Source of the DNA: Fibrobacter succinogenes
GTDB taxonomy: Bacteria > Fibrobacterota > Fibrobacteria > Fibrobacterales > Fibrobacteraceae
Reading direction: 5' to 3'
DNA length: 64,000 nt
Assembly (NCBI GenBank): GCA_902776765.1
Contig: CACYRP010000004.1
Span: forward strand, 1-64,000
Each line of letters starts with the position of its first letter. Positions within the stretch are counted from its first letter, which is position 1. Made by a program: the position numbers and the translations under genes. Positions 1-7,947 of the stretch are shown here, one piece after another. The notes under the pieces were generated by a model. That model was not told the origin of the DNA. It did no database searches and saw nothing but the letters and a program-made list of their open reading frames with translations.

Positions 1-68
1 TCAGACTGAGCAAACGCTAGTGAGCCCGCGAAAAGAACAGCAGAAAGCACTTTGAACATGTTACTCAT
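1..68 (-). CDS. Secreted protein, N-terminal fragment (runs off the window)
   Basis: Only the first 22 codons lie in the window. They read as a classical signal peptide: Met-Ser-Asn-Met, a Lys, a hydrophobic stretch (VLSAVLFAGSLAFA) and an Ala-x-Ala cleavage site followed by Gln-Ser. The protein is therefore exported, but its mature part lies outside the window and no function can be assigned. A second in-frame ATG three codons downstream (position 59) could be the true start. The gene lies 25 bp downstream of the tRNA-Leu on the same strand, so the two may be read together. Confidence 0.6.
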   Translation of the reverse strand, partial: MSNMFKVLSAVLFAGSLAFAQS

Positions 69-93
69 TTTGATCTCTTTCTTAAACGTTTAA

Positions 94-177
94 TGCCGGG
101 GGAGGGAATCGAACCCTCACACTCTCGCGAGTACTGGATTTTGAGTCCAGCGCGTCTACCAATTTCACCACCCCGGC
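94..177 (-). tRNA. tRNA-Leu (anticodon CAA)
   Basis: The 84-nt sequence folds as a class II tRNA. The acceptor stem GCCGGGG pairs with CCCCGGC and is followed by discriminator A. The D-arm contains GGTAGAC, the anticodon arm is CTGGA/TCCAG around a CTCAAAA loop giving CAA, there is a long variable arm (TACTCGCGAGAGTG), and the T-loop is TTCGATT. CCA is not encoded. It should decode UUG. A TAnnTTTG box lies 12 nt upstream. Confidence 0.96.
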
Positions 178-189
178 GGGGGAGCAACA

Positions 190-197
190 CAAATATA
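190..197 (-). promoter_or_regulatory. Bacteroidetes-type -7 box before tRNA-Leu
   Basis: TATATTTG on the minus strand matches the TAnnTTTG -7 element of Bacteroidetes-type housekeeping promoters and ends 12 nt before the tRNA 5' end, a plausible distance for initiation. No clear -33 TTG/TTTG is visible at 19-21 nt, so the assignment rests on the -7 box and on the same box at tRNA-Pro. Confidence 0.5.
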
Positions 198-294
198 GCA
201 CTATTTTTGCTTTTTTTGTAGGTATAATGCGAAAAAACGCAAGTTTTCTGCGCTAAAAACTGTAAAAATTTTTTTCGAGTTTAATTTTGTTTGC

Positions 295-1206
295 TTAAAG
301 AGCCTGTTTTACGAGTAACGGCCTAAATTCTACGTGGATTGGAGTGAGTTTTTTTGCTCCGTAGTCCACGGCGCTTTCCTTTGTATCAAATGGACCGGTG
401 CGCACGATATAGAGGACTTTACCGCTTTCGAGCGTGTTTTGGCTAATTGTGCAAGTGATGTTGCGTCTTTTTAAGTTGTCAACGAGCAAATCTGCATTGG
501 ATTTCACGCTAAATGCGCCCAATTGCAGTTGCCATGTGCTTTGCGCATCGGCGGATTTGGAAATTTTTGTTTGCGGAGTTGTTTGGGTTGCGGGTTGTGG
601 GGTGGCAACCTGCGTTGTGTTTTGCGTGGGTGCCGGCTTTACTGCTGCGTTTTGCATAGGCACAGTTGTGGCGGGTGCTTCAACCTTGGCTTTACGAGCT
701 TCGGGCTTGCCGAGGTTTTTGCATGCTTCGTTCAGTTCTTCGTTACGGGCGCGGTTTTGTACGGCGGTACAGACTTTTTGCAGTACGGTTACTTGATGCG
801 GTTGCGATGTTTCGATGGCGTGAATGAGCGATTCTGCAGCCTTGTTGTACTTGCCAAGGTACATTTGGAATTGAGCCTTGGTCATCATCAGGTCTGTATA
901 AATAGGTTTTTGCGGGTTTGTCTTGTCGATGAGCGAGTCTAGACGCTTGCCTGCTTTGCTGAAATCGGCTGCAACTCCTGTTTGTGAAAGAGCGAGAACA
1001 TTCCACAAAAAGCATTCGGTGCGTGTGGAATCGGGTTGTGTGGGGCAAACTGCTTCATAGGCGGCTGCAGCTTCTTTCCAGTTACCATTTACATAAGCTT
1101 TTTGAGCTGAAGCCAGTGTTGGTGTGGCTTGCGCGAAGGATGCTGTAGTAGCAAATGCGCATAGTGCGCTTGAAATAACCAAATTTTGAATAAAATATTT
1201 AGCCAT
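295..1206 (-). CDS. Secreted SPOR-domain protein with TPR-like N-terminal half
   Basis: A 303-aa protein. The start is placed at the ATG at 1206, which has GAGGG upstream and opens a good signal peptide (MAKYFIQNLVISSALCAFATTASFAQA). Residues about 30-170 are helical repeats resembling TPR units. A Pro/Thr/Gln/Ala-rich linker follows, and the last about 75 residues form a SPOR domain (QLQLGAFSVKSNADLL ... YIVRTGPFDTKESA). SPOR domains bind glycan strands lacking stem peptides at division sites, so a periplasmic, cell-envelope role is inferred. The partner is not known. It is followed downstream by the tRNA-Leu and lies downstream of miaB on the same strand. Confidence 0.75.
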   Translation of the reverse strand: MAKYFIQNLVISSALCAFATTASFAQATPTLASAQKAYVNGNWKEAAAAYEAVCPTQPDSTRTECFLWNVLALSQTGVAADFSKAGKRLDSLIDKTNPQKPIYTDLMMTKAQFQMYLGKYNKAAESLIHAIETSQPHQVTVLQKVCTAVQNRARNEELNEACKNLGKPEARKAKVEAPATTVPMQNAAVKPAPTQNTTQVATPQPATQTTPQTKISKSADAQSTWQLQLGAFSVKSNADLLVDNLKRRNITCTISQNTLESGKVLYIVRTGPFDTKESAVDYGAKKLTPIHVEFRPLLVKQAL

Positions 1207-1329
1207 GTTGCCCTCTATTTGCCCTCGGAAACAAAAATACAAAATTTTGAGGACTTTTACAAACTTGGAAATGCATAACTCGTTGATATTCCGTGAGTTA
1301 CGTCGTTGAACCGTGGGGTGGGGTTGGTG

Positions 1330-2652
1330 CTATACGAGCGTGCCGCGGAGTGTCCAGCCGCGAATGTCGTCGATTTTTACCTGCACGTAATCGCCCGGCT
1401 TGATGATGCGCCCTTCTTCTGGCTTGAAGATGACCTTCTTGAAGTTGTCTGTTTTACCAACAAATTCAGTCTTGTCGCGGGAGGAACTTGCTTCGACGAG
1501 AATTTCTTCGGTGCGGCCCATCATCATCTGGTTGCGCTTGAGCGTAATAGCGTTCTGGAGTTCCACAAGGCGCGTGTGGCGGGCGGACTTTTCTTCGGGA
1601 GTGAGAATTTCAGGCTCGTTGAACGATTCCGTGCCTTTGCGCGGGCTGTAAATGAACATGTAGGCGGTATCGAACTGGCAGGCTTCAAATGCTTTGATTG
1701 TCTGTTCGAAATCTTCATCGGTTTCGCCCACGAATCCGCAGATGACGTCTGTCGAAATCGCGTAGTACGGGTCGTGGCTACGCAACTGCTCGATGACGGT
1801 CATGTACTGTTCCATGTTGTGTTGGCGGCGCATCTTTTTGAGAATGGCGTCGGAGCCGCTCTGGAGCGGAATGTGCGCGTAATGGCAAACTTTCGGGTTG
1901 TTCAAAAGAACGTCGATGAGTTCGTTCGTATAATGGCGCGGGTGCGGGCTTGTAAAGCGGATGCGCTTGATACCGCCGATTTCGGAGACCTTCGTCAAAA
2001 GCGTGGCGAAGTCCTCGGTGGCGGTCTTGTAGGCGTTTACCGTCTGGCCGAGCAACATCACTTCGGTAATGCCTTTGTCGGCGGCTCTGCGGACTTCGGC
2101 GAGAATGTCGTCTGCTTCGCGGTATTTCTCGGGACCGCGGAGGTATGGCACGATGCAGTAACTGCAGCGCTTGTTGCAACCGCGCTGGATGGCGACGAAC
2201 GTGCTGAAGTTGTTGTTCAACTTGGCATATTCGCCGAGGTAGTTTTCACTACGGTCTTCGTCGATGAACATCTTGTGGTGCGTCTTGTGCAACGGGCTCT
2301 GGGCGTTGCCAAACAGCAGTTCCGGAATTTTGCGGTACTGGTCCGGGCCTACGATGTAGTTCACGTTCTTGAGGCGCTTCAATAGTTCCGGCCCGCGATT
2401 CTTGGCCATGCAGCCGCACACGACGACTTTCACATCGGGATTCTTTTTGCGCAAGTACTTGAGCTTGCTGATGTTCACGATGGCAGTTTCCTCGGCCTTT
2501 TCGCGTACGCTGCAGGTGTTCACGATGATAATGTCGGCGTCTTCTTGATTGTTCGTCTCGACGCAGCCGCACATGTCTAGCTCTTGAGCTATCATCGCAG
2601 AGTCGTATTCGTTCATCTGGCAGCCGTATGTGGCCAAGTGGTATTTCGTCAT
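1330..2652 (-). CDS. miaB: tRNA-2-methylthio-N6-dimethylallyladenosine synthase MiaB
   Basis: 440 aa, full length for MiaB. It adds the methylthio group to i6A37 of tRNAs using two [4Fe-4S] clusters and SAM. The N-terminal MTTase domain shows GCQMNEYDS and three cluster cysteines (Cys10, and those in NTCSVREKAE and VVCGCMAK). The radical-SAM motif is CNKRCSYCIVP at about residue 160. The C-terminal 60 residues look like a TRAM domain. The start ATG has no Shine-Dalgarno. A TATCTTTG box ends 5 nt before it. MiaB and the related MtaB and RimO differ in details; the CNKRCSYCIVPYLRG motif favours MiaB. Confidence 0.93.
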   Translation of the reverse strand: MTKYHLATYGCQMNEYDSAMIAQELDMCGCVETNNQEDADIIIVNTCSVREKAEETAIVNISKLKYLRKKNPDVKVVVCGCMAKNRGPELLKRLKNVNYIVGPDQYRKIPELLFGNAQSPLHKTHHKMFIDEDRSENYLGEYAKLNNNFSTFVAIQRGCNKRCSYCIVPYLRGPEKYREADDILAEVRRAADKGITEVMLLGQTVNAYKTATEDFATLLTKVSEIGGIKRIRFTSPHPRHYTNELIDVLLNNPKVCHYAHIPLQSGSDAILKKMRRQHNMEQYMTVIEQLRSHDPYYAISTDVICGFVGETDEDFEQTIKAFEACQFDTAYMFIYSPRKGTESFNEPEILTPEEKSARHTRLVELQNAITLKRNQMMMGRTEEILVEASSSRDKTEFVGKTDNFKKVIFKPEEGRIIKPGDYVQVKIDDIRGWTLRGTLV

Positions 2653-2657
2653 GGGCG

Positions 2658-2665
2658 CAAAGATA
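2658..2665 (-). promoter_or_regulatory. TAnnTTTG -7 box directly upstream of miaB
   Basis: TATCTTTG on the minus strand, separated from the miaB ATG by only the five bases GCGCC/C. By analogy with Bacteroidetes promoters, transcription would begin at or within a few bases of the start codon. No Shine-Dalgarno is present. It is one of several such sites in the window. Confidence 0.45.
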
Positions 2666-2672
2666 GTTTTTT

Positions 2673-2700
2673 AGACGAAAGACGAAAGACGAAAGACGAA
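2673..2700. repeat. Heptameric tandem repeat, four perfect AGACGAA units
   Basis: Four exact head-to-tail copies of the 7-mer AGACGAA, followed by a partial copy. It sits in the intergenic gap just upstream of miaB. The closely related 7-mer TCTCGTC is repeated four times at 39036-39063. The flanking sequence at 2713-2745 also contains degenerate 7-mers of the AGTGGTT type. Confidence 0.9.
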
Positions 2701-2805
2701 AGAAGTTTCCTTTTTGAGTGGTTGGTGGCCTCGTAAGTCTAGTGATGTTTGTTGGTTATGATATTTTTACGATTTTGGAAACTTGCTATTTTGTACATTT
2801 TTGTT

Positions 2806-3768
2806 ATGGCAAAATTTATTAGTAAATGTTTTAGTGAAATTGCATTGTTGGCTACAGCGGTGCTGTGGGCTGGTTGCGGTAATGTCGATGATGATTCGAA
2901 AAATGAAAAGTCGGTAAGCAACTCTTCGAACAGTTTCGGTGTGACTGAAATATCCAATTCCGTTGAATCGTCTGATTCTGCGGCGTTGCCGCGTGTAACA
3001 GAAAAAGACGATTCTCTTGCGAATGAGATTTCTAAAGATTCTCTTGATGCGAACGCCCAAACAGCCGTATTGTTGGATTCCGCGAAACTGCTTGAAAAGC
3101 AGCGGACTAGAGATAGCTTGATGAAAGCTTATTTCCCTATTGAATGGAATGATGTAGAAAAAAAGAAAGACGGATATCAATATGCTCTTATGCGGAGGTT
3201 TATTTTTGCAAAAAATCGTGATTCGATTTTGAAAGCTAGAGCAGATTTGGGCTCTGTTATGTGCTATTATGGTGTTATTGCGGATAGGAATAGACCACGT
3301 CGTCTTGGCATTAATGATGGTTCTGAAGGTCGGTTTAATAATGGTCCTGAAAACGCTTCTGTAGATGGTAGGTCTATTCTTCAATCGTTATTGGGTAATT
3401 CGAATGCGTTTCAGTCTAGATGGTCTGTGAAAGTTCTTTATAAAAATATTGAATTCGCAGACAAACGAACTCCTAATCAAGATATGCTTTCTAGAATTAA
3501 ACGTGTTTTTCAACAAAGAAGTCCGGGTTTAAGGCATATATACAGAAAATTTGTCAAGAAAGATTCTGCTAATACATTTCAAGGAAAAATCGTTTTAAAA
3601 TTGACGATTGCTGCTGATGGAAGTGTAAAAGAATCTTCAATAAAGAAATCGACGACGGACGTTAAAGAATTTGATGAAAATATAAGAACCGTAGTAAGTC
3701 GATGGACGTTCCCTAAGGTTAAATCAGGGACGATTGTTGTTTATGTACCTATTCATTTTTATGAATAA
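2806..3768 (+). CDS. Lipoprotein with AgmX/PglI-type C-terminal domain (paralogue 1 of 4)
   Basis: 320 aa. The ATG at 2806 was chosen because it opens a lipoprotein signal (MAKFISKCFSEIALLATAVLWAGC), placing the lipidated Cys at residue 24. A Ser/Asp-rich charged spacer follows. The last about 95 residues match the AgmX/PglI C-terminal domain: IKRVFQQRSPGLRHIYRKF, then GKIVLKLTIAADGSVKESSIK, then RWTFPKVKSG and a hydrophobic end. In Myxococcus this domain, related to the TonB C-terminus, occurs in gliding-motility proteins. Here an envelope role is inferred without a known partner. It is about 70% similar to the next gene and clearly a tandem duplicate. Codon use is more AT-rich than in neighbouring housekeeping genes. 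Confidence 0.8.
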   Translation: MAKFISKCFSEIALLATAVLWAGCGNVDDDSKNEKSVSNSSNSFGVTEISNSVESSDSAALPRVTEKDDSLANEISKDSLDANAQTAVLLDSAKLLEKQRTRDSLMKAYFPIEWNDVEKKKDGYQYALMRRFIFAKNRDSILKARADLGSVMCYYGVIADRNRPRRLGINDGSEGRFNNGPENASVDGRSILQSLLGNSNAFQSRWSVKVLYKNIEFADKRTPNQDMLSRIKRVFQQRSPGLRHIYRKFVKKDSANTFQGKIVLKLTIAADGSVKESSIKKSTTDVKEFDENIRTVVSRWTFPKVKSGTIVVYVPIHFYE

Positions 3769-3827
3769 GACGAATCTTCGACGCAGCCTAAGTAATCATT
3801 TGGGCTGTTACCTAAAATAATTGAAGC

Positions 3828-4727
3828 ATGGCAAATTTCTTTAGCAAATATTTTAGTGAAATTGCGTTGATGGCTACAGCGGTGCTGTGGGCTGGCTGCG
3901 GTAATGTCGATAAAGATTCGAAAAATGAAAAGTCGTTAAGCAGCGCTTCGAACAGTTTCGGTGTTGCTGAAGTGTCCAAACCCGCTGAATCGCCTGATTC
4001 TACAACGTTGCCGCATGTATCGGAAAAAGACGATTCTCTTGCGAGTGAAATTCTCAAAGATTCACTTGATGCGAACGCCCAAACAGTCGTATTGCTGGAT
4101 TCCGCGGCGCAACTTGAAGTGCAGCGGACAAGGGATAGCTTGATGAAGGCTTTTTTCCCTATTGAGCGGACTCATATGGAAAAAAAATGGGGGCTTCGAT
4201 ACGATATTGGACGCATGTTAAGTTATGGTACTGCTAAAAGACGTGATTCCGTTTTTGCTAACCTTAAACATATTCGTACGAAAGTTTGTTATTACGGTGT
4301 TATCGAAAGCCCTAGTAATGGTCCTGTAAATGATTTTCTTCAAGGATTGTTTGGAAATACGATTGCAGTTAAGCTTAGAGGTTCAGTGAAAGTTCTTTAT
4401 GAAAAAATTGAATTTGCGGACAAACGAATTTTTGATCGAAATCTGTTTTATAGCGTTAAACGAGCTTTTCGACAAAGGACTCCCGGTCTAAAGCATATAT
4501 ACAGCAAGTACCTCAAGAAAAATCCAAATAATACATTTGAAGGCATAATTACTTTAAAGTTAACGATTGCTGCTGATGGAAGTGTAAAAGAATCGTCAAT
4601 AAAGGGATCGACTACGGGTGTTAAAGAATTTGATGAAGAGATAAGAAAAGCTGTAAGTCGATGGATTTTCTCTAAGGTTAAATCAGGGATGACTGTTGTT
4701 TATGTTCCCATTCGTTTTTATGAATAA
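3828..4727 (+). CDS. Lipoprotein with AgmX/PglI-type C-terminal domain (paralogue 2 of 4)
   Basis: 299 aa and a close duplicate of the preceding gene. The lipoprotein signal (MANFFSKYFSEIALMATAVLWAGC) and the Ser/Asp-rich spacer are almost identical, and so is the C-terminal domain (VKRAFRQRTPGLKHIYSKYLKK, ITLKLTIAADGSVKESSIKG, RWIFSKVKSGMTVVYVPIRFYE). The greatest divergence is in the middle (about residues 105-190), where paralogue 1 has extra sequence. The pattern suggests conserved export and C-terminal functions and a variable central region. The 59-bp gap to paralogue 1 lacks an obvious terminator, so co-transcription is possible. Confidence 0.8.
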   Translation: MANFFSKYFSEIALMATAVLWAGCGNVDKDSKNEKSLSSASNSFGVAEVSKPAESPDSTTLPHVSEKDDSLASEILKDSLDANAQTVVLLDSAAQLEVQRTRDSLMKAFFPIERTHMEKKWGLRYDIGRMLSYGTAKRRDSVFANLKHIRTKVCYYGVIESPSNGPVNDFLQGLFGNTIAVKLRGSVKVLYEKIEFADKRIFDRNLFYSVKRAFRQRTPGLKHIYSKYLKKNPNNTFEGIITLKLTIAADGSVKESSIKGSTTGVKEFDEEIRKAVSRWIFSKVKSGMTVVYVPIRFYE

Positions 4728-4772
4728 GCCTAGCCTTCGCACCGTCTAAATAAAAATTTGTATTTTCTATGC

Positions 4773-5390
4773 ATGAATAATATTGCAAAATCTCATTTGT
4801 TCTTGCTTGCTTTTGTTCTCCTGACGACGATTTGGTCTGTTGTCGGAGTTGAAGATACTTACCTCACGTGGATTCTTGAAGCGACGCTTGCGATTGTCGG
4901 GCTGTTGGTTCTTGTGTTTACTTACAAAAAGTTCAGGATGCCCACGTATCTTTACGTGGTAATGGCGCTCCACATGGCGGTGCTTTTGGTGGGGGCGCAT
5001 TATTCATATGCGAAGGTTCCGCTTGGATTCTGGATGGAAGATTGGTTCGGTTTTACGCGCAACAACTACGATAAAATTGGGCACTTGATGCAGGGCGTTA
5101 CACCTGCACTTGTGATGATTGAACTTTTGCGCCGCACGACTCCGATCAAGACGGCTGGCTGGACGGGATTTTTGTCGGTGTGCGTGGCCGAGGCAATTTC
5201 TGCGCTTTATGAAATTATTGAGTGGTTGGCATCGCTCAGCAATCCGACGGATACGGAAGCATTTTTAGGAACGCAGGGCTACATTTGGGATACGCAGACG
5301 GATATGTTCATGTGCCTTATCGGGGCGACCGTCGCGGTAATCATTCGCTTTTGGGTGCTGCGTTCGCAAACTCCGAAAATTGCATTTTAG
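4773..5390 (+). CDS. DUF2238 (YjdF-type) integral membrane protein
   Basis: 205 aa with about six hydrophobic helices. The start is placed at MNNIAKSHLF rather than five codons earlier. The family signature is visible: WMEDWFGFTRNNYDKIGHLMQGVTPALVMIELL in the middle and YEIIEWLASL...GTQGYIWDTQTDMFMCLIGA near the end, with conserved acidic and His residues next to membrane segments. The family (YjdF/DUF2238) is widespread in bacteria but has no established biochemical function. It interrupts the run of lipoprotein paralogues and shares their strand. Confidence 0.85.
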   Translation: MNNIAKSHLFLLAFVLLTTIWSVVGVEDTYLTWILEATLAIVGLLVLVFTYKKFRMPTYLYVVMALHMAVLLVGAHYSYAKVPLGFWMEDWFGFTRNNYDKIGHLMQGVTPALVMIELLRRTTPIKTAGWTGFLSVCVAEAISALYEIIEWLASLSNPTDTEAFLGTQGYIWDTQTDMFMCLIGATVAVIIRFWVLRSQTPKIAF

Positions 5391-5481
5391 TAGCATATTT
5401 GGGCAAAAAAACGCCCCTTGAACGTGTAAAATTGTCTTTCTACGCTGATTTTTCTAATTTGAATATTGTTATTTATAAAGC

Positions 5482-6378
5482 ATGGCGAAAAACTTCAGCA
5501 AATTTCTTGGCAAAGTCGCTCTCATGACTGCGGCTGCGTTGTGGGCTGGTTGTAACGATTCTGATAAAAAGTCGGATGTTTCTCAATCGCAAATTTTGGG
5601 AAATGCGGCGCAATCGACGAATAGTTCTCTTTCTGCGGATACTTTGGTGTCTGAAAATGAGTTTGCGGAATCATCTGCTTCGGATAGCGTTGCTGTGATA
5701 GAACCTGCCAAGGATTCCCTGTTGAAAAAGGTTGCTCGCGTTGCCAAGATGAAGCCTGAAATCGGTATGATTCGGGCTTTGTACGGTGTTATCGAAGAAA
5801 ATATGGGGAGAGCGGTTGCTCTTTATGGAGTTCGGCCTCCCCGTGAGATTATTATGCCGGATGGTCCTCGCGAAATTCATCAGCCCAAGCCTGTTCCTCG
5901 TTGCTTTGTTAAAGAATTGACGGAAACGGATGTTGTGGCAGGGAAGGAAAATGACATTGATGTCCAGACTTTACTAAAAGTTTTCCGCCAGCGTTCGCCG
6001 GCCATACGCCATATCTGCAATAAGAATCTTTATAAAAATGTAAAGTATAGCGCTAAACGTGCTAAGGAATTTGAAGGAACAATTGTTTTTGAAATGAAAA
6101 TTGCGCCAAGCGGCAAAGTAGAAAACGTCGAGATTAAATCATCGATGGCTCGGTTTAACAAAGAAATGAAGTTTGCGCCAAGCGGCAAAGTCGAAAATAT
6201 CGAGCTTAAATCATCGACGGTTCGGTTTAGTGAAGAAATCAGAAAATCAATAACTCGTTGGGTGTTCTCGAAATCGCAGAAGGGCGGGACTTTTATATTC
6301 CCTATTAATCTGTACGAAGTCATTCCTTCGGCTGCATCAAGTGCTTCTGAACAGCCTTTGTCGCCAACAGAAAACTGA
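5482..6378 (+). CDS. Lipoprotein with AgmX/PglI-type C-terminal domain (paralogue 3 of 4)
   Basis: 298 aa. Lipoprotein signal MAKNFSKFLGKVALMTAAALWAGC, a Ser/Asp-rich spacer, then the family domain (LKVFRQRSPAIRHICNKNL ... EGTIVFEMKIAPSGKVENVEI ... ITRWVFSKSQKGGTF). Within this domain a 24-residue block is present twice in tandem (DNA 6097-6168 and 6169-6240), once as KIAPSGKVENVEIKSS and once as KFAPSGKVENIELKSS. The strand-forming core of the domain is therefore doubled compared with its paralogues. It is followed 11 bp later by paralogue 4, so the two are probably one transcript. Confidence 0.78.
   Translation: MAKNFSKFLGKVALMTAAALWAGCNDSDKKSDVSQSQILGNAAQSTNSSLSADTLVSENEFAESSASDSVAVIEPAKDSLLKKVARVAKMKPEIGMIRALYGVIEENMGRAVALYGVRPPREIIMPDGPREIHQPKPVPRCFVKELTETDVVAGKENDIDVQTLLKVFRQRSPAIRHICNKNLYKNVKYSAKRAKEFEGTIVFEMKIAPSGKVENVEIKSSMARFNKEMKFAPSGKVENIELKSSTVRFSEEIRKSITRWVFSKSQKGGTFIFPINLYEVIPSAASSASEQPLSPTEN
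6097..6240 (+). repeat. 72-bp in-frame tandem duplication inside paralogue 3
   Basis: Two adjacent 72-bp units (6097-6168, 6169-6240) encode 24 residues each with about 15 identical positions. The most conserved stretch reads GCGCCAAGCGGCAAAGT in both. The duplication is in frame and lies inside the AgmX/PglI-like domain. Confidence 0.88.
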
Positions 6379-6389
6379 AGAATCAAAGT

Positions 6390-7052
6390 ATGTCCAAGTT
6401 CTTTAGCAATTATCTTGGCAAATTTGCGTTGATGACTGCCGCAGCATTGTGGGCAGGGTGTAACGATACTGAAGAAAAAAAGGTTTGTTATCCGATAGAA
6501 TTGAAAAAGATTGATACCTCTAAATATCAGGATAGTATTCGGAAAATAACTGTAAAGCCTCGTGTGGAGATCTTTCAACAAGCATACCTTTATGGTGTCC
6601 TTCCGGATGTTGTTCACAAAGGGGGTGATGGCAAGGTGGTCCCTAGATGCCGTATTAAGCCTTTGTCTGCAAAAAACGTTGTCGTTGAAGGTCGTGATAT
6701 TGATGTTCAGACTTTTTTAAAGGTTTATCGCCAACGAGTTCATGGTTTACGCTTTATCTGCGATAAGAATGTAAGGCGTCAATCAGATTTAGCAAGTGAA
6801 TTTGAAGGAAGAATTGTCTTGACTTTGAAAATTGCTTCAAGCGGCGAAGTTGAAAATGTCCAAATTAAATCAACTACAATTGCCGAAAATAGCCCCTTTA
6901 GTGCTATTAATGAAGAAGTCAAGGAATCTGTCAGCCATTGGAAATTCCCGAAAACGAAAAACGGGGCGACTTTCTCGTTCCCGATTTCCTTTTACGGGGA
7001 GCTTCCGCAACCATCGATGTTTGATGATTCGTCTTCGGTGAAGAACAAGTAG
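6390..7052 (+). CDS. Short lipoprotein with AgmX/PglI-type C-terminal domain (paralogue 4 of 4)
   Basis: 220 aa, the shortest of the group. The signal is MSKFFSNYLGKFALMTAAALWAGC. The Ser/Asp-rich spacer of the others is almost absent. The domain is intact and single-copy: LKVYRQRVHGLRFICDKNV, EGRIVLTLKIASSGEVENVQI, HWKFPKTKNGATFSFPISFY. Compared with paralogue 3 it lacks the internal duplication. Only 11 bp separate it from paralogue 3. It converges with the TtcA-like gene 14 bp downstream, with no room for a conventional terminator. Confidence 0.78.
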   Translation: MSKFFSNYLGKFALMTAAALWAGCNDTEEKKVCYPIELKKIDTSKYQDSIRKITVKPRVEIFQQAYLYGVLPDVVHKGGDGKVVPRCRIKPLSAKNVVVEGRDIDVQTFLKVYRQRVHGLRFICDKNVRRQSDLASEFEGRIVLTLKIASSGEVENVQIKSTTIAENSPFSAINEEVKESVSHWKFPKTKNGATFSFPISFYGELPQPSMFDDSSSVKNK

Positions 7053-7066
7053 CTTGTCGCTATGTT

Positions 7067-7927
7067 CTATCCTTTTTGCGGTTTGCGATTTTCGTAGTCT
7101 TCGAGGAATGAATGCAACTCGCCACCGGCCTTGAATCCGGGGAATGTTTCGATGCAGACGGCGTGCAGGCTGTTGAAAATGCTTCTTTCGATGTTCGGGT
7201 TTTCACGTTTGAGGCGCTTGATGAGCGCTTTGATTTCTTGGCGTTTGCTGCCGCCACCGCCGTTGTCGCAGACGGTGCAACTTTCGGTAAAGCGGCAGGC
7301 GCACTGGATAAACTGCAGCCCGTTGTAATTTTTCCAGTTGATAATGTCTTGCTCGTTGATGCAATACATGGGGCGGATGAGTTCCATGCCGCCGAAATTC
7401 AGGCTGTGGAGCTTGGGCATCATGCCCTGCAGTTGCGAACCGTAGAACATCGCCATGACGGTCGTTTCGATGACGTCGGAGAGGTGGTGGCCCAGCGCAA
7501 TCTTGTTGCAGCCTAGGTCTTTTGCCTTGTGGTAGAGGTGGCCGCGGCGCATCTTGGCGCAAACGTAGCAGGGGGAACGTTCGGTGTTGTTTGCCACGTC
7601 GAAAATGTTCGTCTCGAAAACGGTGATGGGAATTTCCAGGAGCTTCGCGTTGCTTTCGATTTTCTGGCGGTTGATTTCGTTGTAACCGGGGTCCATCACC
7701 AGGTATTCCACATCGAATTTCACGTCGCTGTGGCGGTGAAGCATCTGGATGAGCTTCGCCATGAGCATGGAATCCTTGCCGCCAGAGATGCAGACGGCGA
7801 TTTTGTCGCCTTCTTCGATGAGCTTGTAGTTCTTGATGGCGGTAATGAACGGTGTCCAGAGCCTTTCGCGGTATGTTTTCGAAATGCTCCGTTCTACGCT
7901 TTGGACAAATGAAAGTTCTCTTGCCAT
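7067..7927 (-). CDS. ttcA: TtcA-family tRNA 2-thiocytidine synthetase
   Basis: 286 aa. The start ATG at 7927 is preceded by AAAGG at 8 nt; upstream extensions overlap the previous gene and lack an ATG. The N-terminal PP-loop ATPase motif is SGGKDSM. The cluster cysteines expected for TtcA are present as CYVC followed by AKMRRGHLYHKAKDLG, plus a third Cys in the ACRFTES region, and the LGHHLSDVIET motif follows. TtcA thiolates cytidine 32 of several tRNAs with a [4Fe-4S] cluster and a sulfur donor. The cysteine desulfurase gene lies 20 bp upstream on the same strand, which fits a sulfur-transfer pair. Exact substrate is inferred; related PP-loop enzymes modify other positions. Confidence 0.85.
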   Translation of the reverse strand: MARELSFVQSVERSISKTYRERLWTPFITAIKNYKLIEEGDKIAVCISGGKDSMLMAKLIQMLHRHSDVKFDVEYLVMDPGYNEINRQKIESNAKLLEIPITVFETNIFDVANNTERSPCYVCAKMRRGHLYHKAKDLGCNKIALGHHLSDVIETTVMAMFYGSQLQGMMPKLHSLNFGGMELIRPMYCINEQDIINWKNYNGLQFIQCACRFTESCTVCDNGGGGSKRQEIKALIKRLKRENPNIERSIFNSLHAVCIETFPGFKAGGELHSFLEDYENRKPQKG

Positions 7928-7947
7928 TTTCATTACCTTTTTTGCGT

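Noticed and set aside
575..700. Possible in-frame repeat in the Thr/Gln/Pro/Ala linker of the SPOR protein
   Set aside because: Low-complexity linker without regular period; common for SPOR proteins.
2673..2700. Possible CRISPR from short direct repeats
   Set aside because: Units are 7 bp with no spacers and no cas genes occur in the window.
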